Shown piece after piece: positions 35,936 through 44,298 of a DNA stretch of 64,000 bases; the stretch's first letter is position 1; every line of letters begins with the position of its first letter. The position numbers and the translations under genes were made by a program. The notes under the pieces were generated by a model that was not told the DNA's origin, made no database searches, and saw only the letters and a program-made list of their open reading frames with translations. The stretch comes from CAZKWG01 sp964615375. Lineage in GTDB: Bacteria > Myxococcota_A > UBA796 > CAZKWG01. The stretch covers positions 186,001 through 250,000 of the forward strand of contig CAZTOW010000001.1 of assembly GCA_964615375.1 (NCBI GenBank), in the 5' to 3' direction.

Positions 35936-36985
35936 ATGCGCTACCTGCTGCGGGCCATCGCGGCGGCCGTCGGCGGGGTCGTCGAGGGGGACGACAGTCT
36001 CCCGATCGACGGGATGATGGGCCTGGAGGAGGCTGACAGCCGGCACCTCTCCTTCCTGGCGAACCGGCGCTACGCGCGCCTGCTGGCCAGCACCGCCGCC
36101 GGCGCCGTCATCCTGGACCGCAAGACGAAGGCGCCCCCCGGGCTCACCGTCATCCGGGTGGACGATCCCTACCGCGCCTTCGCCACGGCCCTCGCCCTCT
36201 TCGACCGGCGCGATCCCTTCGCCCCCGGCGTGGATGAGCGCGCCTTCGTGGGGGAGGGGGCGCAGGTGGAGGGCGCCCGTATCGACGCCTTCGCCTGGAT
36301 CGGGCCCGGCGCGGAGGTGGGGGCGGGCACCCACGTCCACGCCACCGCCTTCGTCGGCGCCGACGCGCGCGTGGGGCGGGACTGCCGGCTCATGCCAGGC
36401 AGCGTGGTCATGGAGGGCTGCGCGCTGGGCGACCGGGTCTGGCTGAACCCCGGGGCCGTGGTGGGCGGCGAGGGCTTCGGCTTCGCCCCCGGGCCGGAGG
36501 GCCACCTCAAGATCCCGCAGATCGGGGCCGTGATCATCGAGGACGACGTGGAGATCGGCGCGAACTCCTGCGTGGACCGCGCCGCCATGAACGTCACGCG
36601 CGTCCGGCGTGGCGCTAAACTAGATAATTTAGTTCAGATCGGCCACGCCGCGGAGGTCGGCGAGCACGACCTCCTGGTCGCCTACAGCGGGGTGGCCGGC
36701 AGCACGCGCCTGGGGCGGGGCGTCGTTCTGGGCGCGCGGGCCGCGGTGCTGGGGCACCTGGAGATCGGCGACGGGGTGCAGGTGGGGGCGTCCAGCACCG
36801 TCCACGACGACCAGCCAGCCGGCGCGAAGGTTACGGGGACCCCGGCCATCGAGCACCGGCGCTGGCTGCGCGCGGCGACGGCCTTCGGCGAGCTCCCCGA
36901 GCTGCTCACGCGGCTCCGGGCCCTGGAGGGGCGCGTCGCCGAGCTCGAGGCGCTGCTGGCCAGCAAGGAGGAGGAGAGGCGATGA
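35936..36985 (+). CDS. lpxD: UDP-3-O-acylglucosamine N-acyltransferase LpxD
   Basis: 349 residues. The N-terminal uridine-binding domain (SFLANRRYARLLASTAAGAVI) is followed by left-handed beta-helix hexapeptide repeats with the catalytic His region LDNLVQIGHAAEVGE and the helical C-terminal trimerisation arm (LRALEGRVAELEALL). It performs the third step of lipid A synthesis. The codons for Lys-Leu-Asp-Asn-Leu-Val next to the active His are unusually AT-rich and contain the palindrome at 36618-36634. The stop overlaps fabZ by four bases. Confidence 0.95.
   Translation: MRYLLRAIAAAVGGVVEGDDSLPIDGMMGLEEADSRHLSFLANRRYARLLASTAAGAVILDRKTKAPPGLTVIRVDDPYRAFATALALFDRRDPFAPGVDERAFVGEGAQVEGARIDAFAWIGPGAEVGAGTHVHATAFVGADARVGRDCRLMPGSVVMEGCALGDRVWLNPGAVVGGEGFGFAPGPEGHLKIPQIGAVIIEDDVEIGANSCVDRAAMNVTRVRRGAKLDNLVQIGHAAEVGEHDLLVAYSGVAGSTRLGRGVVLGARAAVLGHLEIGDGVQVGASSTVHDDQPAGAKVTGTPAIEHRRWLRAATAFGELPELLTRLRALEGRVAELEALLASKEEERR
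36618..36634. repeat. CTAG-type AT-rich palindrome, copy 3 (inside lpxD)
   Basis: AACTA...TAGTT around the 13-bp core CTAGATAATTTAG. It encodes Leu-Asp-Asn-Leu with CTA GAT AAT TTA in the same codon phase as copies 1 and 2. One internal position breaks the symmetry. Confidence 0.68.
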
Positions 36986-37428
36986 TCGACATTCAGGGGA
37001 TCCTCTCCATGCTGCCGCACCGCTACCCCTTCCTGATGGTCGATCGCGTGCTGGAGCTGGAGGCGGGCCAGCGCGCGGTGGCGATCAAGTGCGTGTCCGC
37101 CAGCGAGCCCGCCTTCCAAGGCCACTTCCCGGGGCGCCCCATCTTCCCGGGCGTGCTGATCATCGAGTGCTTCGCCCAGGTGGCCGGCATCGTCGCCCTC
37201 TCGTCGCTCACCGACCTGCAGGGGCGGGCCGTGTACCTGCTGGGCGTGGACGGCGCGCGCTTCCGGCGCCCCGTGACGCCCGGCGACCGGATCACGGTCA
37301 CGGTGGAGAAGCTGATGGAGCGGCGCGGCATCTGGCGCTTCTCGGCGCGGGCGGAAGTAGAAGGACAGCGCGTGGCGGAGGCCGAGATCATGGCGACCGT
37401 GGCGCGAGACTCGGACGCGCTAACGTGA
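36982..37428 (+). CDS. fabZ: 3-hydroxyacyl-ACP dehydratase FabZ
   Basis: 148 residues with the hot-dog fold signatures LPHRYPFLMVDRV and GHFPGRPIFPGVLIIE; the His and the downstream Glu form the catalytic pair. It dehydrates 3-hydroxyacyl-ACP in fatty-acid elongation. Its usual placement after lpxD is kept, but the lpxA and lpxB genes that often follow are absent here and a Ser/Thr kinase takes their place. The ATG overlaps the lpxD stop by four bases. Confidence 0.95.
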   Translation: MIDIQGILSMLPHRYPFLMVDRVLELEAGQRAVAIKCVSASEPAFQGHFPGRPIFPGVLIIECFAQVAGIVALSSLTDLQGRAVYLLGVDGARFRRPVTPGDRITVTVEKLMERRGIWRFSARAEVEGQRVAEAEIMATVARDSDALT

Positions 37429-37441
37429 TAAGCTCCCGCGT

Positions 37442-38968
37442 ATGCGCGAACGAGAGCTGTCGGGCCGCCCCACGGGGACGGCGGTCCCTGAAGATGTCGA
37501 GAAGAGCAGCAGGCCCTCGGGGGGACGCTGGGACGAGCTGCCGTCCGGCTCCTTCTTCGCCGGAAAGTACCGTATCGAGCGGCTGATCGCTCGAGGCGGC
37601 ATGTCGGGCGTCTACCTCGCCACCCAGATCCCGCTGGGTCGTCCCGTCGCGCTGAAGATCCTGGTCCCGCTGGTGGAGGACGCCGAGGGAGAGGCGAGCT
37701 TTGAGGAGCGCTTCCGGCTGGAGGCGCGCACGCTGGCCACGCTGAATCACCCCAACATCGTCGTGCTCTACGATTATGGCGAGACGGAGGACGGGCGCTT
37801 CTTCCTGGCCATGGAGTACGTGGACGGCCCGCGCCTCTCGGACGTGCTGAAGGAGGCGGGTCGCCTGCCGCTCCAGCGCGCGCTGCGGCTCACGCTGCTC
37901 ACCTGCGCCGCGCTGCGCTACGCGCACAATCGCGGCGTGGTCCACCGGGACATCAAGCTCTCCAACGTGATGCTCTACCGCGACCAGGACGGCGCCGAGC
38001 AGGTCAAGGTCGTGGACTTCGGGCTCGTCAAGCTCACGGAGGCCGACCAGCGGCTGACCAGCGCCGGCATGGTGCTGGGCTCGCCCCACTTCATCGCGCC
38101 GGAGCAGGCTCGCGGGCAGCCGGTGGACCACCGCGCCGACATCTACGCCGTGGGCATCACCCTCTTCTGCATGCTGACGGGCAAGCCGCCGTTCTCCGGC
38201 GCCACCGCCACGGCCACCATCCTGGCGCACCTCACGCAGCCCATCCCCACGGTGGAGAGCGTGGCGCCGGATCTGGACCTGCCGGCGGGCGTGGAGGCGG
38301 TGCTCCAGCGCTGCCTCGCCAAGCGCGCCGAGGAGCGCTACCCGGACATGAGCCACCTGATCGCCGATCTCTCGGCGCTCTCGGACGGCAGCCTCCCGGG
38401 CACCCTGCGCGCGGACGTGCCCAGCAGCTCGACCATGATCCAGGTGCCGACGGGCGCGCTGGCCGCGGTGAACCCGGACAGCCGCAAGAAGCTGGTCATC
38501 GGCGCGGTCATCGGGGGCTTCGCCCTGCTGCTGCTGGGGGGCGGGCTGGCCTTTGGCGTCGTCGGCCTGCTGAAGCTGAGCGAGGAGCCCGCCGCGGCGC
38601 CGGCCTCGAGCGCCCCCGCGACCACGGCGACCGCTGAGGAGCCCGCCGCGCCTGCCGCGCCCGCCGCCGCGGAGCCAACGCCTGCCGCCGCCGGGGAGGC
38701 CGCCCCTGCGGAGGAGCCCGCGGTCGCCGCGCCGGTCGAGGCCGCCGCGCCCGTCCAGGCCGCGAAGCCGAGCAAGGCCAGCGCGCCGGCCGACGCTGGG
38801 GCCCGCGCGAAGAAGCCCGTCGAGGCCGCCGCCGCCCCCGCCGCCGCGCCCGCCCCGAAGGCCGAGCCGAGCGCAGCGCCGGCCTCCACGCCCAAGGCCG
38901 AGCCCGCGCCCAGCGGAGATCCTGCCGGCTGGAAGCAGTCCGATCTCAAGAACCCATGGGATGACTGA
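37442..38968 (+). CDS. Ser/Thr protein kinase with Ala/Pro-rich periplasmic tail
   Basis: 508 residues. The kinase domain spans about 40-310 (GGMSGVYLA loop, VALKIL Lys, VVHRDIKLSN catalytic loop, VDFGLVKL, APEQAR). One membrane helix (IGAVIGGFALLLLGGGLAFG) near 352-371 follows, then a 130-residue Ala/Pro/Lys-rich periplasmic tail ending WKQSDLKNPWDD. Such tails may span or bind the cell wall. The gene begins 13 bp after fabZ and is joined without gaps to the TPR and binding-protein genes, so the three may form one signalling unit. Substrates are unknown. Confidence 0.93.
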   Translation: MRERELSGRPTGTAVPEDVEKSSRPSGGRWDELPSGSFFAGKYRIERLIARGGMSGVYLATQIPLGRPVALKILVPLVEDAEGEASFEERFRLEARTLATLNHPNIVVLYDYGETEDGRFFLAMEYVDGPRLSDVLKEAGRLPLQRALRLTLLTCAALRYAHNRGVVHRDIKLSNVMLYRDQDGAEQVKVVDFGLVKLTEADQRLTSAGMVLGSPHFIAPEQARGQPVDHRADIYAVGITLFCMLTGKPPFSGATATATILAHLTQPIPTVESVAPDLDLPAGVEAVLQRCLAKRAEERYPDMSHLIADLSALSDGSLPGTLRADVPSSSTMIQVPTGALAAVNPDSRKKLVIGAVIGGFALLLLGGGLAFGVVGLLKLSEEPAAAPASSAPATTATAEEPAAPAAPAAAEPTPAAAGEAAPAEEPAVAAPVEAAAPVQAAKPSKASAPADAGARAKKPVEAAAAPAAAPAPKAEPSAAPASTPKAEPAPSGDPAGWKQSDLKNPWDD

Positions 38969-39772
38969 ATGCGCACCGCGCCCCTGCTCCTGGCCCTGGC
39001 GTTCACCATCTCCGCGCCCGCCGCCGCGCAGACCCGCCCCGACCCCAACGTAGAGCGCGCCAAGGAGCTGTACCAGAACGGCGCGCTGCTCTACGAGGAG
39101 GGGCGCTACGAGGACGCGATCATCGCCTGGCAGGAGGCCTACCGCCTGAGCGAGCGGGCCGAGCTGCTCTTCAACATCGCCAACGCCCAGGAGCGCATCG
39201 GGCGCTACCAGGACGCGCTGGACACGCTCTCCCGCTACCGGGCCTACGCCGCGGCGGAGGAGCGCGAGGCGCTCGACCGGCGCATCCGCAACCTGGAGCG
39301 CCGCCTGGCCGAGACCCAGGCCGCGACGCCCACGCCCACGCCGACCCCTACGCCCACCACGACGCCCGCGCCCACGCCGACCCCGGCGCCGGTGGGGACG
39401 CCCTCGCCGGTGGCCAACCCCACGCCGACCCCCGCGCCCGAGCGCCAGGTCCGCGTGCTCCCCATCGCTCTCTACGGCGTCGGCGCCCTCGGGCTCGGCG
39501 CGGGCGGGATCTTCGCGCTCCAGGCCAGCGCCGCGCGCAAGGAGGCCGCCGCCCTCTGCGTCGAGGGAGACGCCGGCCTGATCTGCCCCTCGGACGCGGC
39601 CGACGCGCTCACGCGGGACGGGCGCAGCTCCCTGCTCGCCGACATCGGCTTCGGGGTCGGCGCCGCCGGCCTCCTCGGCGGCACGCTCACCCTGGTCCTG
39701 GGGGGTGGGTCCGAGCTCGGCGTCGGCGCCCTGCCCGGCGGGGTCCAGTTCTCGCTCTCGGGGGGCTTCTGA
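38969..39772 (+). CDS. Periplasmic TPR protein with Thr-Pro linker
   Basis: 267 residues. A signal peptide (cleavage near APAAAQ) is followed by about three TPR-like helical repeats (RAKELYQNGALLYEEGRYED, AELLFNIANAQERIGRYQDA), a Thr-Pro repeat linker and a C-terminal half with two hydrophobic Gly-rich segments (IALYGVGALGLGAGGIFAL, IGFGVGAAGLLGGTLTLVLG) that may be membrane helices or barrel strands. This layout is common in myxobacterial proteins encoded beside Ser/Thr kinases. The ATG directly follows the kinase stop. Confidence 0.8.
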   Translation: MRTAPLLLALAFTISAPAAAQTRPDPNVERAKELYQNGALLYEEGRYEDAIIAWQEAYRLSERAELLFNIANAQERIGRYQDALDTLSRYRAYAAAEEREALDRRIRNLERRLAETQAATPTPTPTPTPTTTPAPTPTPAPVGTPSPVANPTPTPAPERQVRVLPIALYGVGALGLGAGGIFALQASAARKEAAALCVEGDAGLICPSDAADALTRDGRSSLLADIGFGVGAAGLLGGTLTLVLGGGSELGVGALPGGVQFSLSGGF

Positions 39773-41190
39773 TGCGTCCGCTCCTGCCGCTCCTGCTCGT
39801 CGGATGCTCCTTCTCCAAGCTCGACCCGGTCCCCTGCAGCGACAACGCCACCTGCCGGGACGCGTTCGGCTGGGGCTACACCTGCGACACGGAGGCCGGG
39901 CTGTGCGCGGTCGCCGAGACCGAGCCGCGCTGCGAGGAGACCTGGCCCACCGACCTGCTGACCGATCGCGAGAAGTACGCGGACACCATCATCTTCGGCG
40001 CCCTGCTGGACCGCAGCGCGGCCGAGGCGGAGATGCTGGCGTTCGAGCTGCCCGTGCGCCAGGTGAACGACGAGGCGGGCCTGGACGGCCGGGCCTACGG
40101 CATCATCGAGTGCGACACCGAGGAGAACGGCAACTACGACGATCGCACGCTGGACGAGGCCAACCTGGACCTGGCCATCTGGCTGGCCGACAGCGTGGGC
40201 GTCCCGGCCATCCTCGGCCCGCAGTACAGCTCGAACGCGATCGACGTCTACACGGCCGTCTCGCCCTTCGGCACGCTGGTCATGTCCCAGTCGGCCACCA
40301 GCCCGGCGCTCACGGACATCGACGGCGGCGCGCCCACGGCCAACGACCCGGGCCTGTTCTGGCGCACCCCGCCGCCGGACTCGCTGCAGGGCAAGGTCAT
40401 CGCGATGGACATGATGGAGCGCGGGGTCACCGACGTCGCCGTCATCTACCAGTCGGGCGCCTACGGCGAGGGCCTGGCCGACGTGTTCAACCAGGAGTTC
40501 CAGGCGCGCGGCGGAACGGCCACGCTCTACTACTTCGAGAACGACAACCAGCGCGATGAGGCCACGGTCACGGTGGGCGCGAGCGGCGCCGAGGAGGTGC
40601 TGTTCATCGCCTCTGACACGGACACGGTCAAGGCCTTCCTGCGCGGGGCGGGCGCGCTCATCGACCAGTACGACGGGCGCGGCATCTTCCTCACGGACGG
40701 CGCCTACTACATCGACGTCTTCGAGGAGACGGCCTCCTCCGCCGGAGATCTCTTCGACACGCTGCGCGGGACGCGGCCCACGGTGGACACGGAGTCCACC
40801 ACCTACGCGCTCTTCAAGTCCGCCTTCGAGAGCACCTACGGCATCGATCCGACCGAGTTCGCGTACTCCGCCTACGCCTACGACGCGACCTGGCTGCTCA
40901 TCTACGGCAGCGCCTGGGCCGAGTACAACCAGGACGGGATCACGGGCGAGAACATGGCGCGCGGGCTGCTGAAGGTCAGCTCCGGCGACGAGGTCGAGAT
41001 CAAGCCCAGCGCCTGGACTACGGTGCGCGCGGACTTCTCGGCGGGCAAGGCGGTGGACGTGATCGGCGCGTCCGGGGACCTGGACTACGACGAGACCGGC
41101 GAGGCCGCGGCTCCCATCGAGATCTGGACCGTGGACTGCACCGGCGGCTCCTGCACCTTTGGTCAGGAGTCCGTGGTCGAGCCCGACTGA
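39772..41190 (+). CDS. Periplasmic-binding-protein-like lipoprotein (Leu/Ile/Val type)
   Basis: 472 residues. The lipoprotein signal MRPLLPLLLVGC is followed by a short Cys motif region and then a type I periplasmic binding fold like branched-chain amino-acid receptors: IIFGALLDRSAAEAEM start, AILGPQYSSNAIDVYTAV, FGTLVMSQSATSPAL, VAVIYQSGAYGEGLADVF. No transport genes accompany it. With the upstream kinase and TPR genes it could be the ligand-sensing part of a signalling complex. The start overlaps the TPR stop by one base. Confidence 0.85.
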   Translation: MRPLLPLLLVGCSFSKLDPVPCSDNATCRDAFGWGYTCDTEAGLCAVAETEPRCEETWPTDLLTDREKYADTIIFGALLDRSAAEAEMLAFELPVRQVNDEAGLDGRAYGIIECDTEENGNYDDRTLDEANLDLAIWLADSVGVPAILGPQYSSNAIDVYTAVSPFGTLVMSQSATSPALTDIDGGAPTANDPGLFWRTPPPDSLQGKVIAMDMMERGVTDVAVIYQSGAYGEGLADVFNQEFQARGGTATLYYFENDNQRDEATVTVGASGAEEVLFIASDTDTVKAFLRGAGALIDQYDGRGIFLTDGAYYIDVFEETASSAGDLFDTLRGTRPTVDTESTTYALFKSAFESTYGIDPTEFAYSAYAYDATWLLIYGSAWAEYNQDGITGENMARGLLKVSSGDEVEIKPSAWTTVRADFSAGKAVDVIGASGDLDYDETGEAAAPIEIWTVDCTGGSCTFGQESVVEPD

Positions 41191-41204
41191 GCTCCCAGGC
41201 TCAG
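41187..41204. terminator. Hairpin spanning convergent stops
   Basis: CTGAGC, six bases, GCTCAG. The left arm contains the stop of the binding protein and the right arm contains the stop of the minus-strand sulfatase-like gene, symmetrically placed as at 1030-1049. Confidence 0.5.
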
Positions 41205-42223
41205 CGCAGCAGGCCCTCGACCAGCGGGACCTCCAGCACCTTGTCGTGCAGGATGGGCCCGTGGCCGAAGTAGCCGCCCTCCCCAAACAGCTCGCCGTGG
41301 TCGGAGGTGATGGTCACCCAGGTCCCCCGGGGCAGCCGGTCGAAGAGGGCCTCCATCGTCCGGTCCACGTAGCGGATCGCCTCGACCTGGCGGGCGCGCA
41401 GGGCCTCCAGGCGCTCCTGGTCGAAGACCCGCGCGTCCTCCAGGCGCACCGGCTGACCCTCGCGCAGGCTCTGGTCCAGGGCCTTGAAGACGCCGTTGAC
41501 CCCCTGGATGCGCGGCCAGGTGTGCTCCGGCTCGTCGGGCAGGGCGTAAGGGTAGTGGGTCTCGCCCAGGTTCAGCAGGTAGAAGGTCGGGCGCTCGTCG
41601 GTGAAGTGGACGCGCTCGATCATGCCCAGCAGGTCGTTGTGCCGCGGCATGAGCTCGAAGCTGTCGAAGTCGCTGGCCAGCGGCGTGTCGGGGTTGAGCA
41701 CGGGCATGCTGGTGAGCGCGCGGGTGAGGTAGCCGGCCCGGTAGCGCAGGAAGTGGGGGAGCCAGAGGCGCGGCAGCATCTCCACGAAGCTGAGCGCGGG
41801 GACGCCCAGCCGCTCGCGGAAGCGCAGGAAGTCCTGGCGGTAGTGGTCGCTGGCGTAGACGTTGCGCGGCGAGGGGTGGGGCAGGAGCCCCATCAGCAGG
41901 TTGTAGTGGGAGGGCGAGGTCCAGGAGGCGTAGCTGAAGCGGCGCTCGACCGGGCCGAGCTGGCTCATCACCCGCGGCCGGGCGGCCAGGAAGTTGTCGA
42001 AGCGGCAGCTGTCCAGCACGACGAGCACGAAGTTGCGGCTGCCCTCGGCGGGGTCGGGGCGGGGGCGCTCGTAGGGGAGGGCGCGCGCGACGGGCGCGCC
42101 GCCGCTGGCCGGGGCGAGGGTGCCGCGCTCGACGGGGGAGAGCGAGGGCGCGCCGGGGCTGGCGAGCTCCTCGCGCCGCCCCTCCGGGCCCAGGATCCCT
42201 CTCAGCCGGTCGCGGATGCTCAT
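41201..42223 (-). CDS. Alkaline-phosphatase-superfamily (sulfatase-like) protein
   Basis: 340 residues, no signal peptide. The superfamily core is visible: VLVVLDSCRFDNFL (first metal Asp), a possible nucleophile in SYASWTSPSHYNLL, then ITSDHGELFGEGGYFGHG with the second metal site. The sulfatase formylglycine signature (Cys/Ser-x-Pro-x-Arg) is missing, so it may be a phosphodiesterase or phosphoglycerol transferase rather than a sulfatase. The N-terminus (MSIRDRLRGILG) could be an amphipathic membrane-binding helix, like that of the divergent gene at 42320. Substrate unknown. Confidence 0.8.
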   Translation of the reverse strand: MSIRDRLRGILGPEGRREELASPGAPSLSPVERGTLAPASGGAPVARALPYERPRPDPAEGSRNFVLVVLDSCRFDNFLAARPRVMSQLGPVERRFSYASWTSPSHYNLLMGLLPHPSPRNVYASDHYRQDFLRFRERLGVPALSFVEMLPRLWLPHFLRYRAGYLTRALTSMPVLNPDTPLASDFDSFELMPRHNDLLGMIERVHFTDERPTFYLLNLGETHYPYALPDEPEHTWPRIQGVNGVFKALDQSLREGQPVRLEDARVFDQERLEALRARQVEAIRYVDRTMEALFDRLPRGTWVTITSDHGELFGEGGYFGHGPILHDKVLEVPLVEGLLR

Positions 42224-42319
42224 CCCCTGGGGCCTCCACCTCGGAGATAGCCCAGGGGGAGGGGCCGGGCGAGCTTGTCCGGCGCGTGTACGGCGTTAGC
42301 CACACAGGATGGAGGGCGC

Positions 42320-42802
42320 ATGGGTCTTCGCTCGCGCATCAAGGACAGGCTGGGAGGGCTCCTCGGGCGGGAGCCGGAGCCCGCGGCCGGGCCGCCTCGC
42401 CCGCAGGCCCGCACCAGCGCCCCCGAGGGCCCCGGGCTCGGCGCCTCCGCGCGCCCCTCGGCTCCCTCGCCCGCCGCCGCGTCGCAGCCCGCCGCCGCCG
42501 CGCCGCCTCCGAAGCCCCTCTCCCCCGAGGAGCAGGCGAAGCAGGACAAGATCGCCGCGCACTTCGAGAAGGCCCGGCGCGGCGTGCTGGCCCACCTCGA
42601 CAAGCAGGGCGGCAGCGCCGAGATGGCCGACATGCACGACTACAGCGAGCGCCGCTTCTTCATCGCGCACCAGGCCTTCAGCCGCATGATGGAGGGCTTC
42701 GTGTCCGAGGGCCTGATCGACTACGACAGCCGGACCGGCGTGGCCACGATCACCGAGAAGGGTCGCGGCTACGCCGGGTCCGATCAGCAGCCGGTGGTCT
42801 GA
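42320..42802 (+). CDS. Winged-helix-like protein with amphipathic N-terminus, unknown
   Basis: 160 residues. An N-terminal basic amphipathic segment (MGLRSRIKDRLGGLLG) is followed by a 60-residue Pro/Ala-rich linker and a C-terminal domain of about 80 residues with a winged-helix flavour (ARRGVLAHLDKQGGSAEM, FSRMMEGFVSEGLIDYD, TITEKGRGYAG). No family is recognised. The ATG has a GGAGGG site. It is divergent from the sulfatase-like gene and overlaps the convergent minus-strand gene by 19 bp. Confidence 0.65.
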   Translation: MGLRSRIKDRLGGLLGREPEPAAGPPRPQARTSAPEGPGLGASARPSAPSPAAASQPAAAAPPPKPLSPEEQAKQDKIAAHFEKARRGVLAHLDKQGGSAEMADMHDYSERRFFIAHQAFSRMMEGFVSEGLIDYDSRTGVATITEKGRGYAGSDQQPVV

Positions 42803-43434
42803 AGGGCGGCGACCGGCGCCACCCACTCGCCAGGGCCCGCCGCGGACGACAGGAACAGGGTCACGCGGCTGAGGTTGTAGTGGTTCGAGGTGTCGATGAG
42901 CAGGTCCAGGCGCCCGTCGGCGTCCAGGTCACCGGCCATCAGCACCGTCGGCACGGTCTCGTCGTAGAGCTCCTCGTGCACGCACAGCACCTGCTTGCGG
43001 CCCTGCGCGTCCTCCAGCCGGAGCTGGTAGACGCCGTCCTCGTCCAGCGTGGCCACGAGCTGCAGGCCCTCGGGCAGCGGCTGGACGTTGCCCACGGTCA
43101 TGCGGGTGCGCTCGGCGGAGGCGCGGGTGACGGGGCCGGGCTTCAGCGCGGCCACCCCGCGGACCAGGAGCAGCGGGCTCTCGCCGGGCACCGCCACCTC
43201 CACGCCGGTCTCCTCGCCGGGGGCGTCCAGCACCGGGTCCACCGTGGCGCTGAAGCGGGGCGCGACGGGGCGCCACTCGAAGCCCTTTCCGGCGGCGTAG
43301 AGCCCGAGCCAGCCGCCGTCGGCGTGGACCGGCATCTCGTCGCCGTGGTACTGCCCGGGGAGGGCGATCTGACCCATGGGGGCGGCCATGGCGTCGGACG
43401 GGGTCAGCAGGAACAGCAGCAGCTTGCCCAGCAT
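42784..43434 (-). CDS. Secreted protein with a single FG-GAP-like motif, unknown
   Basis: 216 residues. A probable signal peptide (MLGKLLLFLLTPSDAMA) is followed by beta-rich sequence. One calcium-loop-like AGDLDADGRLDLLID resembles an FG-GAP blade, but it stands alone. A similar arrangement is seen in small myxobacterial envelope proteins of unknown role. The coding end overlaps the plus-strand gene by 19 bp. Confidence 0.65.
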   Translation of the reverse strand: MLGKLLLFLLTPSDAMAAPMGQIALPGQYHGDEMPVHADGGWLGLYAAGKGFEWRPVAPRFSATVDPVLDAPGEETGVEVAVPGESPLLLVRGVAALKPGPVTRASAERTRMTVGNVQPLPEGLQLVATLDEDGVYQLRLEDAQGRKQVLCVHEELYDETVPTVLMAGDLDADGRLDLLIDTSNHYNLSRVTLFLSSAAGPGEWVAPVAALQTTGC

Positions 43435-43658
43435 CGGAGTCTCCTCCGCAGAGACGATGCAAGAACCATACCTGCGGATCTCCCTGGTGCCAAGGGGCCT
43501 GTATCTATCATCTGAAGAAACAGGTCTACACGACGCATAGATTTGTCGATCAGCTCGTTGCTGTCGCGTTTCTCGATGAATTCGGGCCGGATCGGGCTGG
43601 CCGCGCGCCTGTAAGAGCGCCCCCGGCGCCGTTAGGGAGCCTCTCGGAGGAGGCGCGG

Positions 43659-44297
43659 GTGGGCCGCTGGCTGCTGGTGGGGGCGCTGTGGGCGGAGACG
43701 CTCCCGGTGGCGCGGCGGCTCGAGGGCGCCGAGGCCCTGGGCCTGCGCCTGTTGCGGGGGCGGCTCGCGGGGCGCGAGGTCGCGCTGCTGACCTGCGGGG
43801 TCGGGCCCCAGCGGGCGGCGGATCGCACGGCGGCGGCGCTGGCCCGCCTGGGCGCGGATCGCGTGCTGAGCTTCGGGACCTGCGGGGCCCTGGGCGAGGG
43901 GCTCCCCGACGGCACCGTGCTGACGGTGGAGGTGGTGGGGCGCGAGGGGCTGGCGCCGCGCGCGGTGGAGCCCCTCCCCGGTCTGCGCGCGGCGCGCCTC
44001 CGCACGGTGTCGCGGGTGGTGGCGGACCCGCTGGAGCGGGCCAGGCTGGCGGCCCAGGGCTACGAGATCTGCGAGATGGAGGCGGCGGGGGTGCTGTCGG
44101 CGGCGGGCGAGCGCCCCTTCTCCGCGCTCAAGGTGGTCAGCGACCAGGCCGGGCAGGACGCGAGCCCCGTCTTCGTCGGCCGGCTGCCCTCTCCCCTGCG
44201 GGTCGCCCGCTTCCAGGTCCGGGCCGCGCGGCTGGTGGGGTCAAGCCTCCTGCCCACCCTGCTCACGATCCTCGACGATCCCCGGCTCGGTCCGTGA
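43659..44297 (+). CDS. Nucleosidase of the PNP/MTA-SAH nucleosidase family
   Basis: 212 residues with the phosphorylase/nucleosidase fold: LTCGVGPQRAADRTAAAL, SFGTCGALGEGL and the active-site region CEMEAAGVLSAAGERPF, SALKVVSDQAG in which Glu and Asp bind ribose and base. It is closest in layout to MTA/SAH or futalosine nucleosidases, or to the hopanoid-linked HpnG; the exact substrate is not clear. The GTG has a GGAGGAGG site. The 224-bp region before it (43435-43658) holds the promoter and includes a weak inverted repeat CCTGT...ACAGG near 43498-43524. Confidence 0.75.
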   Translation: MGRWLLVGALWAETLPVARRLEGAEALGLRLLRGRLAGREVALLTCGVGPQRAADRTAAALARLGADRVLSFGTCGALGEGLPDGTVLTVEVVGREGLAPRAVEPLPGLRAARLRTVSRVVADPLERARLAAQGYEICEMEAAGVLSAAGERPFSALKVVSDQAGQDASPVFVGRLPSPLRVARFQVRAARLVGSSLLPTLLTILDDPRLGP

Positions 44298-44298
44298 T

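Noticed and set aside
39330..39430. Thr-Pro codon repeats as a mobile or repeat element
   Set aside because: They are an in-frame flexible linker in the TPR protein, typical of periplasmic proteins in this group.
43435..43658. Possible small RNA or extra gene in a 224-bp gap
   Set aside because: No supported reading frame with a ribosome-binding site, and only a weak CCTGT/ACAGG inverted repeat. I treat it as a promoter region.
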